From contig NC_053402.1 in assembly GCF_016859285.1 (NCBI RefSeq), positions 8,663,031 through 8,727,030 on the forward strand: a stretch of 64,000 nt of DNA, in the 5' to 3' direction. Source of the DNA: Xiphias gladius. Taxonomy: Eukaryota; Chordata; Actinopteri; Istiophoriformes; Xiphiidae. Of this stretch, positions 12,501 through 37,604 are shown in pieces. How positions within the stretch are numbered: the first letter of the stretch is position 1; each line of letters begins with the position of its first letter. The notes under the pieces are model-generated. The model did no database searches. It saw only the letters and a list, made by a program, of their open reading frames with translations, and was not told where the DNA came from. Both the position numbers and the translations under genes were made by a program.

Positions 12501-13834
12501 ATATTATTATAATTATATATATATATATATATCTCAAAAATAATGATGAATTAGGTTGAACAAGACACCTGTGAGAGCAGCAGGGCAGCAGTATGGCTGT
12601 TGAGCTGACTGATGTTCTCCTGGCTGTAGCTCAGTTCATGACCAGAGAGGGGCAGTGTCTCTCTTAGCACAGCTGAGCCCAGCACCTGAAGCTGCTCAGC
12701 TGGTGATGAGAGGAGACATAAAAGCCTCTTCTGTAGCTCTGCAGGCAGCCTTTAGTCAGTGACAGCAGAGGAGACATAAGACAACGGGCTGTACGAGGGC
12801 AGAAAGGTTATGCAAAAAAGCTCATACTTGATATTAAATGGCTTGGAGCAGAAATTTTTTTTTTTAAATCCCAGAACACTACTGGGCCAGTCCTCTTTGA
12901 TTGTTTTTGTCATTATCAGCATGTTGAGAGCTTGTCGTAAAAATTATTCCAATAACTGTTGAAAAAGGGAGAACGAGGGAGTGAAGACGAAAGGAAGAGT
13001 TGGATCGTGAGGGAGGGGATCGTGCAAAGAGAAAGTTGAAAGGAATGAAGATAGAAAGTTGTGAATGAATCAACAAGTCTGAAATGTGTAGGTTAAAGTG
13101 AGTGTGAATGGACAGTGGCTCATCCATGTGATATGAGAGGTGGAGGCTGGAGCTCTCACGTCCTGGTGTACTTGGTGGCAGAGAGGATGAGGTGCAGCCT
13201 CTGCAGGGAGTCGATCGTCTCGTGAACAAACTCCTTCCCTTGGAGCAGCTTCACCAATCTGCTGTAAAACTTCTGCAGCTCAGAATCTTGTATCTCCCTG
13301 AAAAAATGACAGACAGTGCAGAAGTTTTAGTCTCTGGAAAGTCCCTTTTTGACTTGCTGCTGAAACATTTTACCACCTAAACGACCGACACAACATTAAT
13401 CTAATCCCTTGTTGACAATTCATGAATCCTTTTTGTCATTTACCGATTAATAGTAATAAACATAACCAGTGTTGCCAGTTATAGTCTCTCCGGAGCAAAG
13501 TTAGCTCGCTTCTCGCTGGGCATGTTGCCTTAAACTGAAAGCATTTTGACATTTTAAGTAAATACAATTGTAAAAAAAAAAATAGCCACAGTTCTACCTG
13601 TGGTAAAAAAAACTATCAAAATTAATGAAGTTAAACATGAAAAAATGAAGTAACATGATAACGCACTGTTAGGCTTTGGCAGCTGGCTTTAGCCTAGTTA
13701 GCTTAGCAGAGGAAATGATGGCAAAACTGTGTGAACAAACTGAAGGGAAGAGCTGAAGGCGGCAGAGGAACTCCTCCTTTTAATTTTTCTTACCTTGCCT
13801 GTTTAATTAAACTCTCTGAACCGTGAGAATACAT
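5840..13834 (-). CDS. ap5z1: ap5z1, AP-5 adaptor complex subunit zeta, 17 exons with a frame break in exon 7
   Basis: This is the zeta subunit of adaptor complex AP-5, an alpha-solenoid protein that works with SPG11 and SPG15 in late-endosome/lysosome sorting; human loss causes SPG48. Exons (high to low): 13834-13794, 13297-13160, 12749-12569, 12176-12026, 11846-11734, 11644-11491, 9669-9530, 9291-9254, 8614-8452, 8273-8095, 7963-7821, 7656-7538, 7213-7086, 6968-6871, 6770-6638, 6400-6186, 6092-5840. The start is placed at [14 protein letters not shown], matching the human N-terminus, although longer in-frame ATGs lie upstream. Recognised blocks include [53 protein letters not shown] and [12 protein letters not shown]. 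The exons total 2387 nt, one base short of a whole frame. Human AP5Z1 has 807 residues, against about 795 here. All junction phases agree except at exon 7, where TAG (9562-9560) follows KAFQ. The exon 10 donor is the weak gtcaaa. Confidence 0.93.
6559..6613. repeat. (CA)27 microsatellite in ap5z1 intron
   Basis: An uninterrupted AC dinucleotide run in the intron between ap5z1 exons 15 and 16. The Cys/Val-rich translation it yields on the opposite strand is not a protein. Confidence 0.95.
7283..7519. mobile_element. MITE-like element, family 1, partial copy B
   Basis: The right end reads 'gaactattcctttaa' as in copy A, and the interior carries the 'gctaagctaaccagctgctgg' type block. The left half is missing. 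It lies in the ap5z1 intron between exons 12 and 13. Confidence 0.55.
7664..7724. repeat. (CA)30 microsatellite just upstream of ap5z1 exon 12
   Basis: A long AC run that on the gene strand is (TG)n ending about 8 bases before the exon 12 acceptor at 7657-7658. It takes the place where a pyrimidine tract would normally be. Confidence 0.9.
9461..9528. repeat. Interrupted (CA)n microsatellite after ap5z1 exon 7
   Basis: A compound AC repeat with ACGC and CGCG interruptions. On the gene strand it begins directly at the exon 7 donor (gtgagtgtgtg), so the donor site merges into the repeat. Confidence 0.85.
9748..9816. repeat. 36-bp tandem duplication in ap5z1 intron
   Basis: The block 'tccacataatgtattctcca...' starting at 9748 is repeated identically from 9784, giving two copies of a 36-bp unit with no visible substitutions. 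It looks recent. Confidence 0.9.
10596..10950 (-). mobile_element. 3' tail of a non-LTR retrotransposon (relic)
   Basis: Read on the minus strand, the segment ends in 'caataaagagttatctt' followed by a (TTATC)n tract at 10626-10596. This is the layout of the 3' end of several fish LINE or SINE families. No reverse-transcriptase coding sequence was seen next to it. It lies in the ap5z1 intron between exons 6 and 7. The family is not identified. Confidence 0.4.
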
Positions 13835-14030
13835 TTGGAGCGCCAGAACCGGGCAACACTCTGCTACATCTGTCTGCAGGGGAAGGTAAACAGTGCGGTC
13901 CTTAACCAGTTCCTGACGGGAATCACATGACATGACATGACATGACTTTAGTTCCGCTTTCACTACGGGGACGGTGTGGAGGAGCTCTGTCTGGGTGGTA
14001 CTCACTCAAACCGAACCAGATACACATAAA
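13835..14030 (-). promoter_or_regulatory. Presumed ap5z1 5' leader and promoter side
   Basis: This lies directly upstream of the ap5z1 start on the minus strand and is richer in G+C and CpG than its surroundings. It includes a short (TGACA)n repeat near 13926-13945. The reading frame upstream of the chosen ATG stays open to about 14005. A longer N-terminus is therefore not excluded, but the human protein begins at the equivalent of the chosen start. Confidence 0.35.
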
Positions 14031-14469
14031 ATTAAATTAAAAATTATATTCATGTTCACAACCAGTGAAAATTGATATTTTATATATAAGAAAAACACGT
14101 CTTTTCCGTCTGTTTTCAGGACCGCTAACTGACGTCCCCTAATTTACATCACATTCCAGTTTTACGTTTCTACTCACATTTGAGTACACAGGGGGAAAGA
14201 ATAATAATTACTTTCATTACTTTACAGGTTTTCATAGGCTAACACAAGCACTGATGAAACTGGGCTAAACTTAGGTAGTCAAGAATTTAAAATTTTGAGG
14301 TACTTGCAATTATTACTATTTCCATTTTTGGTAATTCTACTGTACTGGATTTCAGATGGAAATATTGTTGCTTACTCAACAGCTTACTCCAGGCTCATCT
14401 GACGACTTTACCTTGCAGATAAAGATTTTACTATGGGATCTGGATCCACCTCTGCTACTTAGGGGTGGA

Positions 14470-14740
14470 AGAATTATTCAGATCATCTACTTAAACCACA
14501 CTATAAAAATACCGGCATAAATTAGGCTACAAGTAAAAGTCGTGCATTCCGATTCCTCTACAGTGAGTAAAAGTGCAGAGCTAAATTTACTTTAAATATC
14601 AAAAGTGAAATGTACTCAATATGCAGAATGCCCTCTTTCAGTATCAGAGGTGGAGGGTGTATTCAGATCCTGTTAAAGCTAAAGTGGCAATACTGCAGTA
14701 TAAAAATACTCCATACAGCTTTCAGACAAATGTAGGCCTA
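14470..14740. repeat. Dispersed repeat, family 4, fragments
   Basis: Text such as 'ataaaaatactccatacag', 'aagtaaaagtcgtgcattc' and 'gaaatgtactcaatatgc' matches a widespread fish repeat whose second copy here is at 39055-39480. The ends are not defined. Confidence 0.4.
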
Positions 14741-15129
14741 GTGGAGCAGAAGGTAGGTAGGTTACATTTCCTTCTGAATCTATAGCCTAGTGACATGGAG
14801 GTGAAGTAGTTAAGAACTGCAATACTGAGGTGACGTACAGTTTTACCTCAGTATTTACATATCCTAAGAAAAGATTTGCCTGATATGTTGATGTCATGCA
14901 GTTGAAGGAGTAGGCAATGAGTTTGCTGCAGATAAGATAAGATAAAAGCCTTCACCATCTATGGAAGAGACAATTAATAGTCTCAAATGCACTTCCTATT
15001 CACCTACTATGAACTTCCCCAGAGCAGTGTGTGAATATTGCCAGATTCTTTGGCCCTCCCATTGAGCCGTGTCTGATCATAGACACAGAGCACAAAGTGA
15101 GACGGGTCACACAGGCAGCGGGGTTGCGC

Positions 15130-15484
15130 TCTTCCTCACCTCACAGCAGTGAACTTGTTATTTCCATCTGAGCTCACACCGCCCGCCTCCGCTTTCTGTC
15201 TGCATCTCTCTCTCTCTCTCTGTCTCGATCTTCATCTCAGGCAGTCAGCCTGGGCCACATCTCCCATGCACTCTCCAGCCTCTGTAAAACCTGCCTGTCT
15301 TTTGGATACATGGAGACAACCTGAGCCTCTGGGAATTTGGGGTGAAACAACCGGTTTCGTGAATTAAAACAACAACAACAACTACAACAAAAACAAGAAA
15401 ACAACAAAAACAAACAGGTTACCACGCCTAGGACAACTTTGATTTCCCTCCGACACCTCGGACTACTTATCCGCCGCATCTCAG
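15130..15484 (+). promoter_or_regulatory. card11: Candidate card11 promoter and non-coding first exon
   Basis: A stretch following a (CT)n tract ends at a strong donor, 'tctcag|gtaggc' (exon end 15484). It has no long reading frame beyond short ORFs. It lies on the right strand and distance to be a 5' UTR exon splicing to the acceptor at 21081-21082, ten bases before the card11 ATG. Human CARD11 also has non-coding 5' exons. The exon's 5' edge is unknown, and this is inference from position and splice signal only. Confidence 0.3.
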
Positions 15485-15722
15485 GTAGGCAAAATAACTC
15501 TAATCATATTCCTGTTGTGCAAGCCTAAACGTGTTGATCCATTGAGAAATAAAGGCATTTGGTAGAAAAGTTGCCGAACAGGCTTTTGAACGTGCGCCAG
15601 TTTGAGTGGAAAAACCGAGAAGTCGCACAGACTATTACACCTCATAGAGTTTCAGTGCAGCGTTTACAGCCTGTCACAACCGTGCTGTGGGTTATCTAGA
15701 GTGTTGTCATCATTAAAAAAAT

Positions 15723-15723
<1 letters not shown>

Positions 15724-15768
<45 letters not shown>

Positions 15769-15792
15769 TGCAGGCACGTACGCATGCACACG

Positions 15793-15831
<39 letters not shown>
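15724..15831. repeat. Compound (CA)n / (CG) microsatellite
   Basis: Two AC runs (about 15726-15766 and 15797-15831) are separated by a segment with GCATGC and a CGCG run. Alternating purine-pyrimidine tracts of this kind can adopt Z-DNA. Confidence 0.9.
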
Positions 15832-15832
<1 letters not shown>

Positions 15833-18380
15833 ACATATCCAAAACAAGTCACTTAGACTTTCGGAAGAGCTTTAATGACTGCATGTTTGTCCCCCTTTTA
15901 CATTACTGGTGCAGGTTACTCACTGGTTTCCTCACATCTTGTAATTAATCGTCACAGTTTTGCCCTCTCTGTTTTTTATGATCGTTGTTCGTTTCTATCA
16001 GCAGATCGTGTGGGTTATGAGCGTTTGTCTTGGCCTCTACTGACATCCTCTCGGCTCATGCATGAAGATAGTTATTAGTTTGGTAACACAGTGGCTGGTC
16101 GTCTGTCAGCCCCTGGACGTTATCTGGCATTAACAAAATGTCTAGGATTCCAGTCGCAGGTGCAGAAGACAATGGGATCCAGTGAAAGGGAGAATCAGGG
16201 AGATACAGGGAGACAGGTCATGTACGGTGCCTTCGCAGAGATGTGACTGTATTCTGTTCATTTATTAGAATGCACTGATCCCAACTTTTTAAATATGATT
16301 TTACTTAAACTGGGTTAATTTGACTGTTTAGTCATATGTTTTAAGAAATAGAAAGAAATCCTCCTTTTTAAAATTAAAAAAATACTTGCCACTCCACACT
16401 ACAACCAATGTGCATTAACTTTTCAAACGTGAAAGTATTATTAATCAGAAAGTGCTCCATAAGAGACAAAATTCAGCCTCTAAGTTTTTTGAAGTAAAAT
16501 AGGAGATGGTTCACTGCAGCTTCCAAAGGACACACCTGACTGTGCCCTTCTTTTTCAAAATTATACACATTGCACAAACAGCGGGCAGAGCCCGGATATC
16601 AAATTCCTATAGGCTTCAGCTATTCTGCAGGACAATGGAGCCTTTATGATGGTTTGTACACCTGAACTGATCGTATCTGTCCATCAGATTTGCTGGCCAG
16701 CCAATCCCAGTCCAGCACACTTACAGTAAGCCTGGACGAAGCCCTTGTATGATCACTGAGCCCCATCTAGTGCACAAGGACTGAATTTGAATTGACTGGA
16801 ATTGACTGACATTGTGTGAAGCCTTAGAGAGATCACACTATTATTTTGGATCCTGTAAACTATAATCATTTATGTGCTAGAGAAATGTGCTGGAACATAT
16901 ATATATATACTGCATGTGCTGCACAATGGAAAGCAAAACACTCTATACAAGTTCAGTGACTCCGGTACTCTATTTGATTTTGGATTGGATTGACTGCACT
17001 TTTATTTGCACTCACTTACAGTCTTTGAGTCACTGGCACACGACGTCCGGTAGATTATTTTCCCCTTGCGATGGACAGTTTGGTCTCTCTGACATAAAGT
17101 CTGAGTTTGTGGGTTTGCAGGATATAGTCGTGGTTGGTTGTGAATGAAAGGAATCTGGGTCACAATGATACACAGTTCATACATATTTGTTGTTGTGGTT
17201 TGTGTACATTTTAGAGAAACCAAAGAGGAATTTACTGATATTTGTCTTAGAGTAACTCCACACAGATCATTTGGACTTTTCATTTAGTGCTAAAATTATA
17301 GCAACCATCATATGAATAGAGCGGTCACAAGCAATGGCTGTTACACCTACACACACTGTCTCTTTGGTTAAATGACCAGATTAAAAGCTAGATAAAAAGA
17401 CATCTAGATTAGCTGCAGAAGATAATATCAGCAAAATGGAAAATCAGTGGGAATCAGTTTGTGTTTCCACTAAAGCATTCATCTCTCATCACTCACAGAA
17501 AGTAACAAAGGTGAGTGCAAAGAAATTAAAAACCAAATCTAATGAATTTTTCCTCTATGCCTCTGATATCCCCCCTAAAAGATTGAAGCAACAATACTTA
17601 GGTTTAATTATTTTTAAAGACTCCCAAGTTATTGTAGCATCAAATACAGTTGTTAAAAAAGATAAATAAAATAAGGAATAAGAAATGAAAATCAACAAAA
17701 TCATGGAATGGAATATACATAACAGTGAAGTGTATGAAAAAGCTACATGTGAAAAAGTGCAGATTACCTGAACACTTGCAATCAGTGTCAGTCATTTACC
17801 ATTGTACTGCCGTGCATTTGATGAGGTTCTTTCCAAAATGTAATCACTCCCTGTTAGTATGAAATGATCTGACAACGGAAACCTGCAATTGTAATCTTTT
17901 TCACAAAAATGTAGGTCTTAACATTCATTAATAATTTTGCTAAATGGTGAAAACAATAGGAAGAGCAAGATGATAAAAACTTGTATTTGTTCTTGCGGTG
18001 TTGAATAAAGGCTTTCAATACTCACAGTTGTGCAAGGACATGGATTTGTACACTTTCCACTCTATAGAGATCTAGAGACACAGAAACGTTCACATTGGCA
18101 CTATTTTTAGTACCAATAAATTACAGAAAGTTAGTACTACTTGCTCGATAACTAGTTGGTCCAAATTAAATAATTTTTAGAAATAGTAGACAATATGCTG
18201 CAAAAGTCCACAAGTGAATTTATTTGTAGAAACCATTAAAGCACATTCAGTTTCTCATAAAAAATTAAAAAATGAAATTATCATTTCAGAAATTCACAGT
18301 AAAAACTCAACATTTGGCCTTTTAAAATGCGGGTTTGGGGTCCATTTAATATTCAGAGTACACTGCAAATAGATTGTATT

Positions 18381-18437
18381 GGATAGATTGTATATTTGAA
18401 AACATCTCTGATATGTTTTCAAATATACAATCTATCC
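18381..18437. repeat. Perfect 25-bp inverted repeat with 7-nt loop
   Basis: The arm 18381-18405 (begins GGATAGATTG) is exactly reverse-complementary to 18413-18437 (ends CAATCTATCC). The loop 18406-18412 is CTCTGAT. It is AT-rich, and the flanks beyond the arms do not pair. Confidence 0.95.
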
Positions 18438-18778
18438 AGTTTAAGTTTAGTCATGCTGTAAATTGTGCACACATATAATCAGTGAAATAAAACTTGTAAG
18501 TTGTGGATTATATCTGTATGTCCTTCAGTGACCAAATGATGGTCAAATTATGGCAAATAACAGTAGTAGTCCTGTGATAAGGATGTACGGTTTGAGATAC
18601 ATAAAGATAGATAAAGGCAGCGGTGAACAGTTCAAGTAGTCGGCGGGTGTAATAATGGAAACAAATGTGCTGCTTAGCCCATCAGTCCTACAAGATGGTA
18701 CGTAGTGTTGTTTGTGTGTCTGCCTCTCTGAAGTCTGCAGTTGGAAAAAAAAGGGAAAATGCAAGGTTTTGTTTTAGA

Positions 18779-18816
<38 letters not shown>

Positions 18817-18831
18817 GCACACACAGACGCA

Positions 18832-18873
<42 letters not shown>

Positions 18874-18935
18874 ACACAAATGCACACAGACCCACAGACG
18901 CACATGTACACACAGACGCACACACACACACACAG

Positions 18936-18963
<28 letters not shown>
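18779..18963. repeat. Compound (CA)n microsatellite cluster
   Basis: About 185 bp of AC runs are broken by ACGC, ACAG and ATGC units. The His/Thr and Cys/Val open frames across it on both strands are repeat artefacts. Confidence 0.95.
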
Positions 18964-18966
<3 letters not shown>

Positions 18967-19802
18967 TGCACACTCACTCACACTCATACATTGCTCTAAA
19001 AAAGACAATCAACTCCCCTGACCACATTACTATAAACAAAAGCAGCCGACTGAGAAGACTAAAGGAGAATAAGGTAAGAAAACTACTACTCACATCTGGT
19101 TTGAAAAGGAGGAAGCAAGGATAAGCTTTCTCGGTAATGAACTCCAAAATAAGAGAAGAGAGAAGAGGAAACATGTATGTGGTTACTCAAGAGGTCTGTG
19201 TGCGTGTGATGTGTGCGCGCAGGCGTGTGTGTGTGTGTATTTGTGTATGTGTGTTCAATGTGTGTCTGCATGCACTGTGTACTTCTGCATGAGTGCATGG
19301 GTGTGTGTTGGTCTGAGTGCTTGCGGTTTCATCATCTACTGTGAGTGTGGCAGTATATACACACTTGAGATACAAATAATAACTTCAAGTGTTGAAAGAG
19401 TGTGATATTTCTGTCTGCCTCCGACGGCATTTGAAATGTAGCCTATCCTTGATTTTGTTCACAGTTTATCTGAGTCTGAAGGGAGCTGAACTTCACTTCA
19501 AGATAAGAGTTACATACTGACAGAAATTTTGTAAAACTGATGTTGCTGGCTCAACATTTTTCTTCAATTTAACCAGTATATGTCTGTATGTGCGTTTGTT
19601 TGAAGTGCAAGCTGATTTATTTACATGCACGGTGCAGATGAAAATGGTATGCAAAAGTGTGTGTGATTGTGTGTGTTTACATGAGTAATGGCCTCAGATA
19701 GCCTTGATTTGCCTAACTGAAGCCTACAAGTCACAAAGCAGGATTATAGGATAACACCTACTCGCCAGACAACATGCAAATGCTAGAGATGCATGGACAG
19801 CA

Positions 19803-19868
19803 CGTGTGTGTGTGTGTGTGTGTAGGTGTGTGTGTGTGTGTGTGTCTGTGTGTGTGTGTGTGTGTGTG
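19803..19868. repeat. (TG)n microsatellite
   Basis: A TG run with single interruptions. Confidence 0.95.
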
Positions 19869-20384
19869 CGCTCGCGTGTGTATCAGAGAGTGAAATGATG
19901 GAGAGAGGAAATCAAGTGGGAGTGAAAAGAAGATAAAGAGAGTAGTAATATGTCTCTGGAAAAGTAAAAAGAGACAGGAGAGGCAAATGGAAAGACGTCA
20001 GTTGGTGTAAGGTTAGATGTTTATAAGGGAAACAGATGTAGTGGAGAATGTGTGGGACCCAAATGAGCAAAATCTCACTATACTTTACGAAGACTTGCAT
20101 TGTTCTTTCACAGATAAGTGTAAATGATCATATTACAGAGGGCATATTAGTTGTAAATGCAAATGCCATGTTTTAATATTGCCTACTTATTTTATCAACC
20201 AAAGAATATCCGCCAAGTTAATCACCTTTGCTACAGAGATGATCATGTTATAGTGATCACATTCTGTTATTTATTCAAAGTATTAATTGATGCAGGTTTA
20301 ACGTTGACCACGTTCACAATCAGACCTGGACTGATAAACTGGCCAGGCCAATATATCCAATATTGCAGACATATTGGTGTTGGT

Positions 20385-20545
20385 GTCTATGTCAACTGAT
20401 AAGTAACAATAAATTGCAGTATGCAAATGCCAAACATTTGCCACAACATCAAATTTGCTAATTAACACTATGCACAAACTACAATTAAGGCTGATGGGAA
20501 TGTCATTCGTTTTGAATATATTTGGTCACAAACCAAAGTGCTGGG
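20385..20545. repeat. Dispersed repeat, family 3, copy 2 (inverted)
   Basis: The segment containing 'gctgatgggaatgtcatt' and 'aatttgctaatt' matches the reverse complement of the end of the 2585-2985 element. The two copies lie in inverted orientation about 18 kb apart. Confidence 0.5.
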
Positions 20546-21092
20546 CAAATTAAAATGTAATCTACAGCTCTCATCTGCTTACCTGAACCTGCTTTACCTT
20601 GATGCAGGAAGAGGAAAAGCCCTCGGAAATAGCATGAAAGAAAAAAAAGAACAGATATCTGCAATACTTGTGTCGAGGCCCATTTTTGGATTTGGTATAC
20701 TTCCTTTGGTATTGCGGACAACTCACCAAGTTATCTAAGACAACACAATGTCAGCTTGTAGTTCCTCAGAACCCAAGAAAAAAAATCTCATCTTTGTTGC
20801 TACTTTCTTCGCAAACACATTTTTGTGCCAATGTTCTATACAGCAGAAATCCCTCAGAGAACAACCACAGATGCCATTCTCTTCAGTTAACCTAAATATA
20901 GTATAATGTAATGCAGCCCTATTATCTGTTTTGAGTAAGAGGCAATAGTCAAAGACGGACACACATGCATAATAGTGCCTTGCCTTGAGCATCTCTTTGA
21001 TCCAGTTGTGGATGCAAAATTACATAAACAAAATAAACATACTGCATAGCCAATTGCCCCTGTTGGTTTTACTACTTTTCAGGGTGTAAGAG

Positions 21093-34286
<13,194 letters not shown>

Positions 34287-34325
34287 ACAAACACACACAG
34301 ACACACACAAGAGCCTGTACATGAA

Positions 34326-34501
34326 AATAAACATGTAGCTGAGCACTATAAAACACACAAAAAAACCCATGTACATCATGCTTTAATGCATATACTGTAT
34401 ATTTATGCTCAGACTCAGTAATGCACACTCAAATTATTGTAGTCTTAAAATAAATGCATTATATATTTTGTAAATGTGTGCCTTTCCTTTACAGAAATAA
34501 A
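34326..34501 (+). promoter_or_regulatory. card11: card11 polyadenylation signals
   Basis: Three AATAAA hexamers follow the stop codon, at 34326-34331, 34449-34454 and 34496-34501, suggesting a short 3' UTR with alternative ends. Confidence 0.55.
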
Positions 34502-34662
34502 CAGATTGAAAAGATAGAGAAGGGTCCTTATTTCTTAAAAGCGCTTCTGTGGGCTGCACTTTCACATTCTGTTCTTAACTCAGGTTACACTGATCTCTAG
34601 TGGCTACCTTTAGGTCTTCACACCTTACTGCACTCAATACAAATCAAAACATATGATATATT

Positions 34663-34666
<4 letters not shown>

Positions 34667-34708
<42 letters not shown>

Positions 34709-34722
34709 AGAGAGAGAGAGAG
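34667..34722. repeat. (AT)n followed by (GA)n microsatellite
   Basis: About 38 bp of AT repeat followed by a GA run, just beyond the card11 3' end. Confidence 0.95.
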
Positions 34723-35906
34723 AATTGTAAAATAAAAATAATGGCTACTATTTGAATACAGTAAAATAGCATATAATTTAACATTTAAAGTTTTAGAGAA
34801 CACATTAGAAATTTGCACCATGGATAATGAGAATATAGCTGAAAGATTTAAATGCAAGGGTTTTAAAGATCCAGTCAGTAGTTTTTTCTGTCTTTTTTCT
34901 TCTATTTCTTTTTTTCTATTTGTATGAACCAATATCTCCCCTGTGACCCCTCGTCACCAGTTGAATGTCGACATGTTGTGAGCAGTTAAGTCAACCCTTT
35001 ATCGGGGTCCTGACCCCCAAGTTGGGAACCACTGATGTAAACCAACCTCTAACGCCATTGGAAAGCATGTACTGTATACATCAACTTAAATTTAAGCTGT
35101 TAATTGGAGTTAGTCTGTGTTTTAAAAGGGCTGTCCATCAATATGGAAAGTGTGACCAGGTTCTTCTCCTTGTGATTTGAAGTTTTGAGGTTGGGCTATC
35201 ACGATTAGTGCTTTGAAATCCATCTGTGATACTCTTTGCACTGAAGCTGCTCATTGATATTACTTTTTTTCACGCAAATGAATCATATTCATTATTGTAA
35301 GATTTAAAAAGGCTTATTTTAAAACTCAAAAGCTGTTACCTTTAAGATTGCCAGAAGTGACCATCACTTAATAAAATTGCTGAGCAAAAGCCCTTCAAAT
35401 CAGGAACATGGGCTCATGTTCTGGATTTACTCAGCAATGTTATCCACAACTCAGTAACCCTGCTTGTGCTCTGGTCACTGTGTGGATTTCTACAGCTAAA
35501 TCAGTGTTTAGTTTTTTTAAAGGCAACCAGATGGTTCATTTTGACAAAAATGTGTAGGCCAGAAGGGGATTTAGAGTAATGTCTTTCATAAGGGTTCTAG
35601 ATAATATCCTCATCTACAAGAAGAGCCATGCACACAACCATATGCAGTAGTCCCATAAATACTCATATCTGGAACATAATAAGAAACCCAAACCACCATA
35701 TCTGACTTACTCTAGTCAGAGCCCGTGCATTTTGGATCCATAGAGGGCATTACAAGAGCTGATATTAACTACTTCTACTATACGCTCTACTGTTTGATTT
35801 GTACACGTGGTTTGTTTAATAAAATACAATAAACACCATAAAAAAGTAATAAAATATCCATACATTGTAAACACAATAAAATGTATTTGATTATATACGT
35901 GATATA

Positions 35907-37392
35907 AACAGTTAGGTATGTAAGTATTTGGACAATGAAACAATTTTTGGAGTTTTGCCTACGTACACCACCACAATGTATTTGAAACGAAGCCATCAAG
36001 ATTTGATTGATGTGTAGACTTTAATTCAAGGGATTTAACGAAAATATCACAGTAACCTTCTGGGAATTACAGCCATTTTTACATATAGTACCTAATTTTC
36101 AGAGGCTCAAATGTAATTGGACAAACCAACATAATGATGAAAATAAGGATTATTTTTAACACTTGGATGAAAACCCTTTGCATTCAATGACTCCCTGAAG
36201 TCATGAACCCATGGACGTCATCAAATGCTGTGTTTCCCCCCCTGAGATGCTTTGCCAGGCCTTTACTGCAGCTGCCCTCAGTTGCTGCTTTTTTGTTGGT
36301 CTTTCTACCCTCAGTTTTGTCTTCAGTAAGTGAAAGCATGCTCAGTTGAGTTGAGGTCACGTGACTGACTTGGACATTGAAGAATATTCCATTTCTTTGC
36401 CTTGAGAAGCTCTTGGGTTGCTTTCGCAGCATGATTTGGGTCATTATCCATCTGTACTGTGAATCACCATCCTATCAGTTTTGCAGCATTTGGCTGAATC
36501 TGAGCAGATAGTAGAGCCCTGTACACTTCAGAATTCACCCTGCTACTTCTATCAGCAGTCACATCATCAATAAACACCAGTGACCCAGTTCCATGTGCAG
36601 CAATACATGCCCATGCCATAACACTCCCGCCACCACATTTGACAGATGATGTGGTTTGCTTTGGATCATGAGCCATTCCTTTCCTTCTCCATACTCTTTT
36701 CTTCTCATCATTCTGGTACAAGTTAATCTTGGTTTCATCTGTCCACAAAATCTTGTTCCAGAACTGGGCAGGCTTTTTAAGATGTTTTCCGGGAAAAGTC
36801 TAATCTGGCCTTTCTGCTCTCGGGTGTTACCAGTGGTTCGCACCTTGTGGTAAACCCTCTGTATTTACATTCATGAAGGCGTCTCTTGATTGTGGGCTAT
36901 GAAAATGATACGCCAACCTCCTCCAGACTATTCTTGACATGGATAGATGTTGTGAAGGGGTTTTTCGTCACCAAGGAAAGAAGTCTTTGATCATCCACAT
37001 TAGTTTTTTTCTGTGGTCTTCCAGGCCCTTTGGCCTTTTGTCTGATAGGTTTTTTTTTGTTTTTTTTCAGCCTAATGATGGCCTCCTTCATTTGCATTGA
37101 CACTTCTTTGGACCGCAAATAAGAGTTTCCATGAACAGCTACCAAATGCAAATTCAAGTCAACTCTCAATTACTTCTGAGCCTCTGAAAATGAGGAACTA
37201 TGTATAAAAATGGCTTTAAATCCTAAACTGTTCATGCAATATTTTTGTTAAACCCATTGAATTATACCTGGAAGTCAACACTTCAATCACATCTTGATGG
37301 CTTTGCTTCAAATCCATTGTGGTGGTATACAGAGGCAAAATGACAGAAATTGCATCACTGTCCAAATACTTAATTAAATACCTAATTAAATA
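35907..37392 (-). mobile_element. Degenerate Tc1-like DNA transposon
   Basis: Long inverted terminal repeats of roughly 220-300 bp are visible: 'aagtatttggacaatga' near 35922 on the left faces 'cactgtccaaatactt' near 37356 on the right. Inside, on the minus strand, lie broken transposase frames. The N-terminal helix-turn-helix/linker region reads KGPGRPQKKTNVDDQRLL (37169-36897). The catalytic part reads ILWTDETKINLYQ..GGGSVMAWACIAAHGTGSL (36748-36464). A later block has the DNDPNH motif (about 36450-36420). The blocks are in different frames with stops between them, so the element is inactive. The exact ends at TA dinucleotides are approximate because the outermost bases of the two repeats differ. 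Confidence 0.85.
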
Positions 37393-37526
37393 TTGGGACA
37401 AGCCTGTAGCCGCTTTTGCATCATCCCTTGCTTAGAAATTATGCTACAAATAATCTCCATTTACCTTCTTTTCCTTCTCTTTAGAATGTTATGTAATATT
37501 TTGTACTCTAGTGTGTTCATGCTCAG

Positions 37527-37601
<75 letters not shown>
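37527..37601. repeat. (TG)n microsatellite
   Basis: A pure TG run of about 37 units. A shorter one follows at 37721-37755. Confidence 0.95.

Positions 37602-37604
<3 letters not shown>

Larger units (their letters stand above)
15485..21082. other. Presumed first intron of card11, without recognisable exons
   Basis: This is 5.6 kb with several microsatellites, a perfect 25-bp hairpin (18381-18437) and an inverted fragment of repeat family 3 (20385-20545). The short open frames, for example 17436-17669, show no family resemblance. No other gene was seen. Confidence 0.4.

Noticed and set aside
17436-17669. 77-residue frame in card11 upstream DNA
   Set aside because: It is a lone short ORF in AT-rich DNA with no recognisable domain and no suitable splice or promoter context.
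18665-19124. Overlapping His/Thr and Cys/Val open frames on both strands
   Set aside because: Dinucleotide repeats are open in several frames at once. The sequence has no coding signal outside the repeat.
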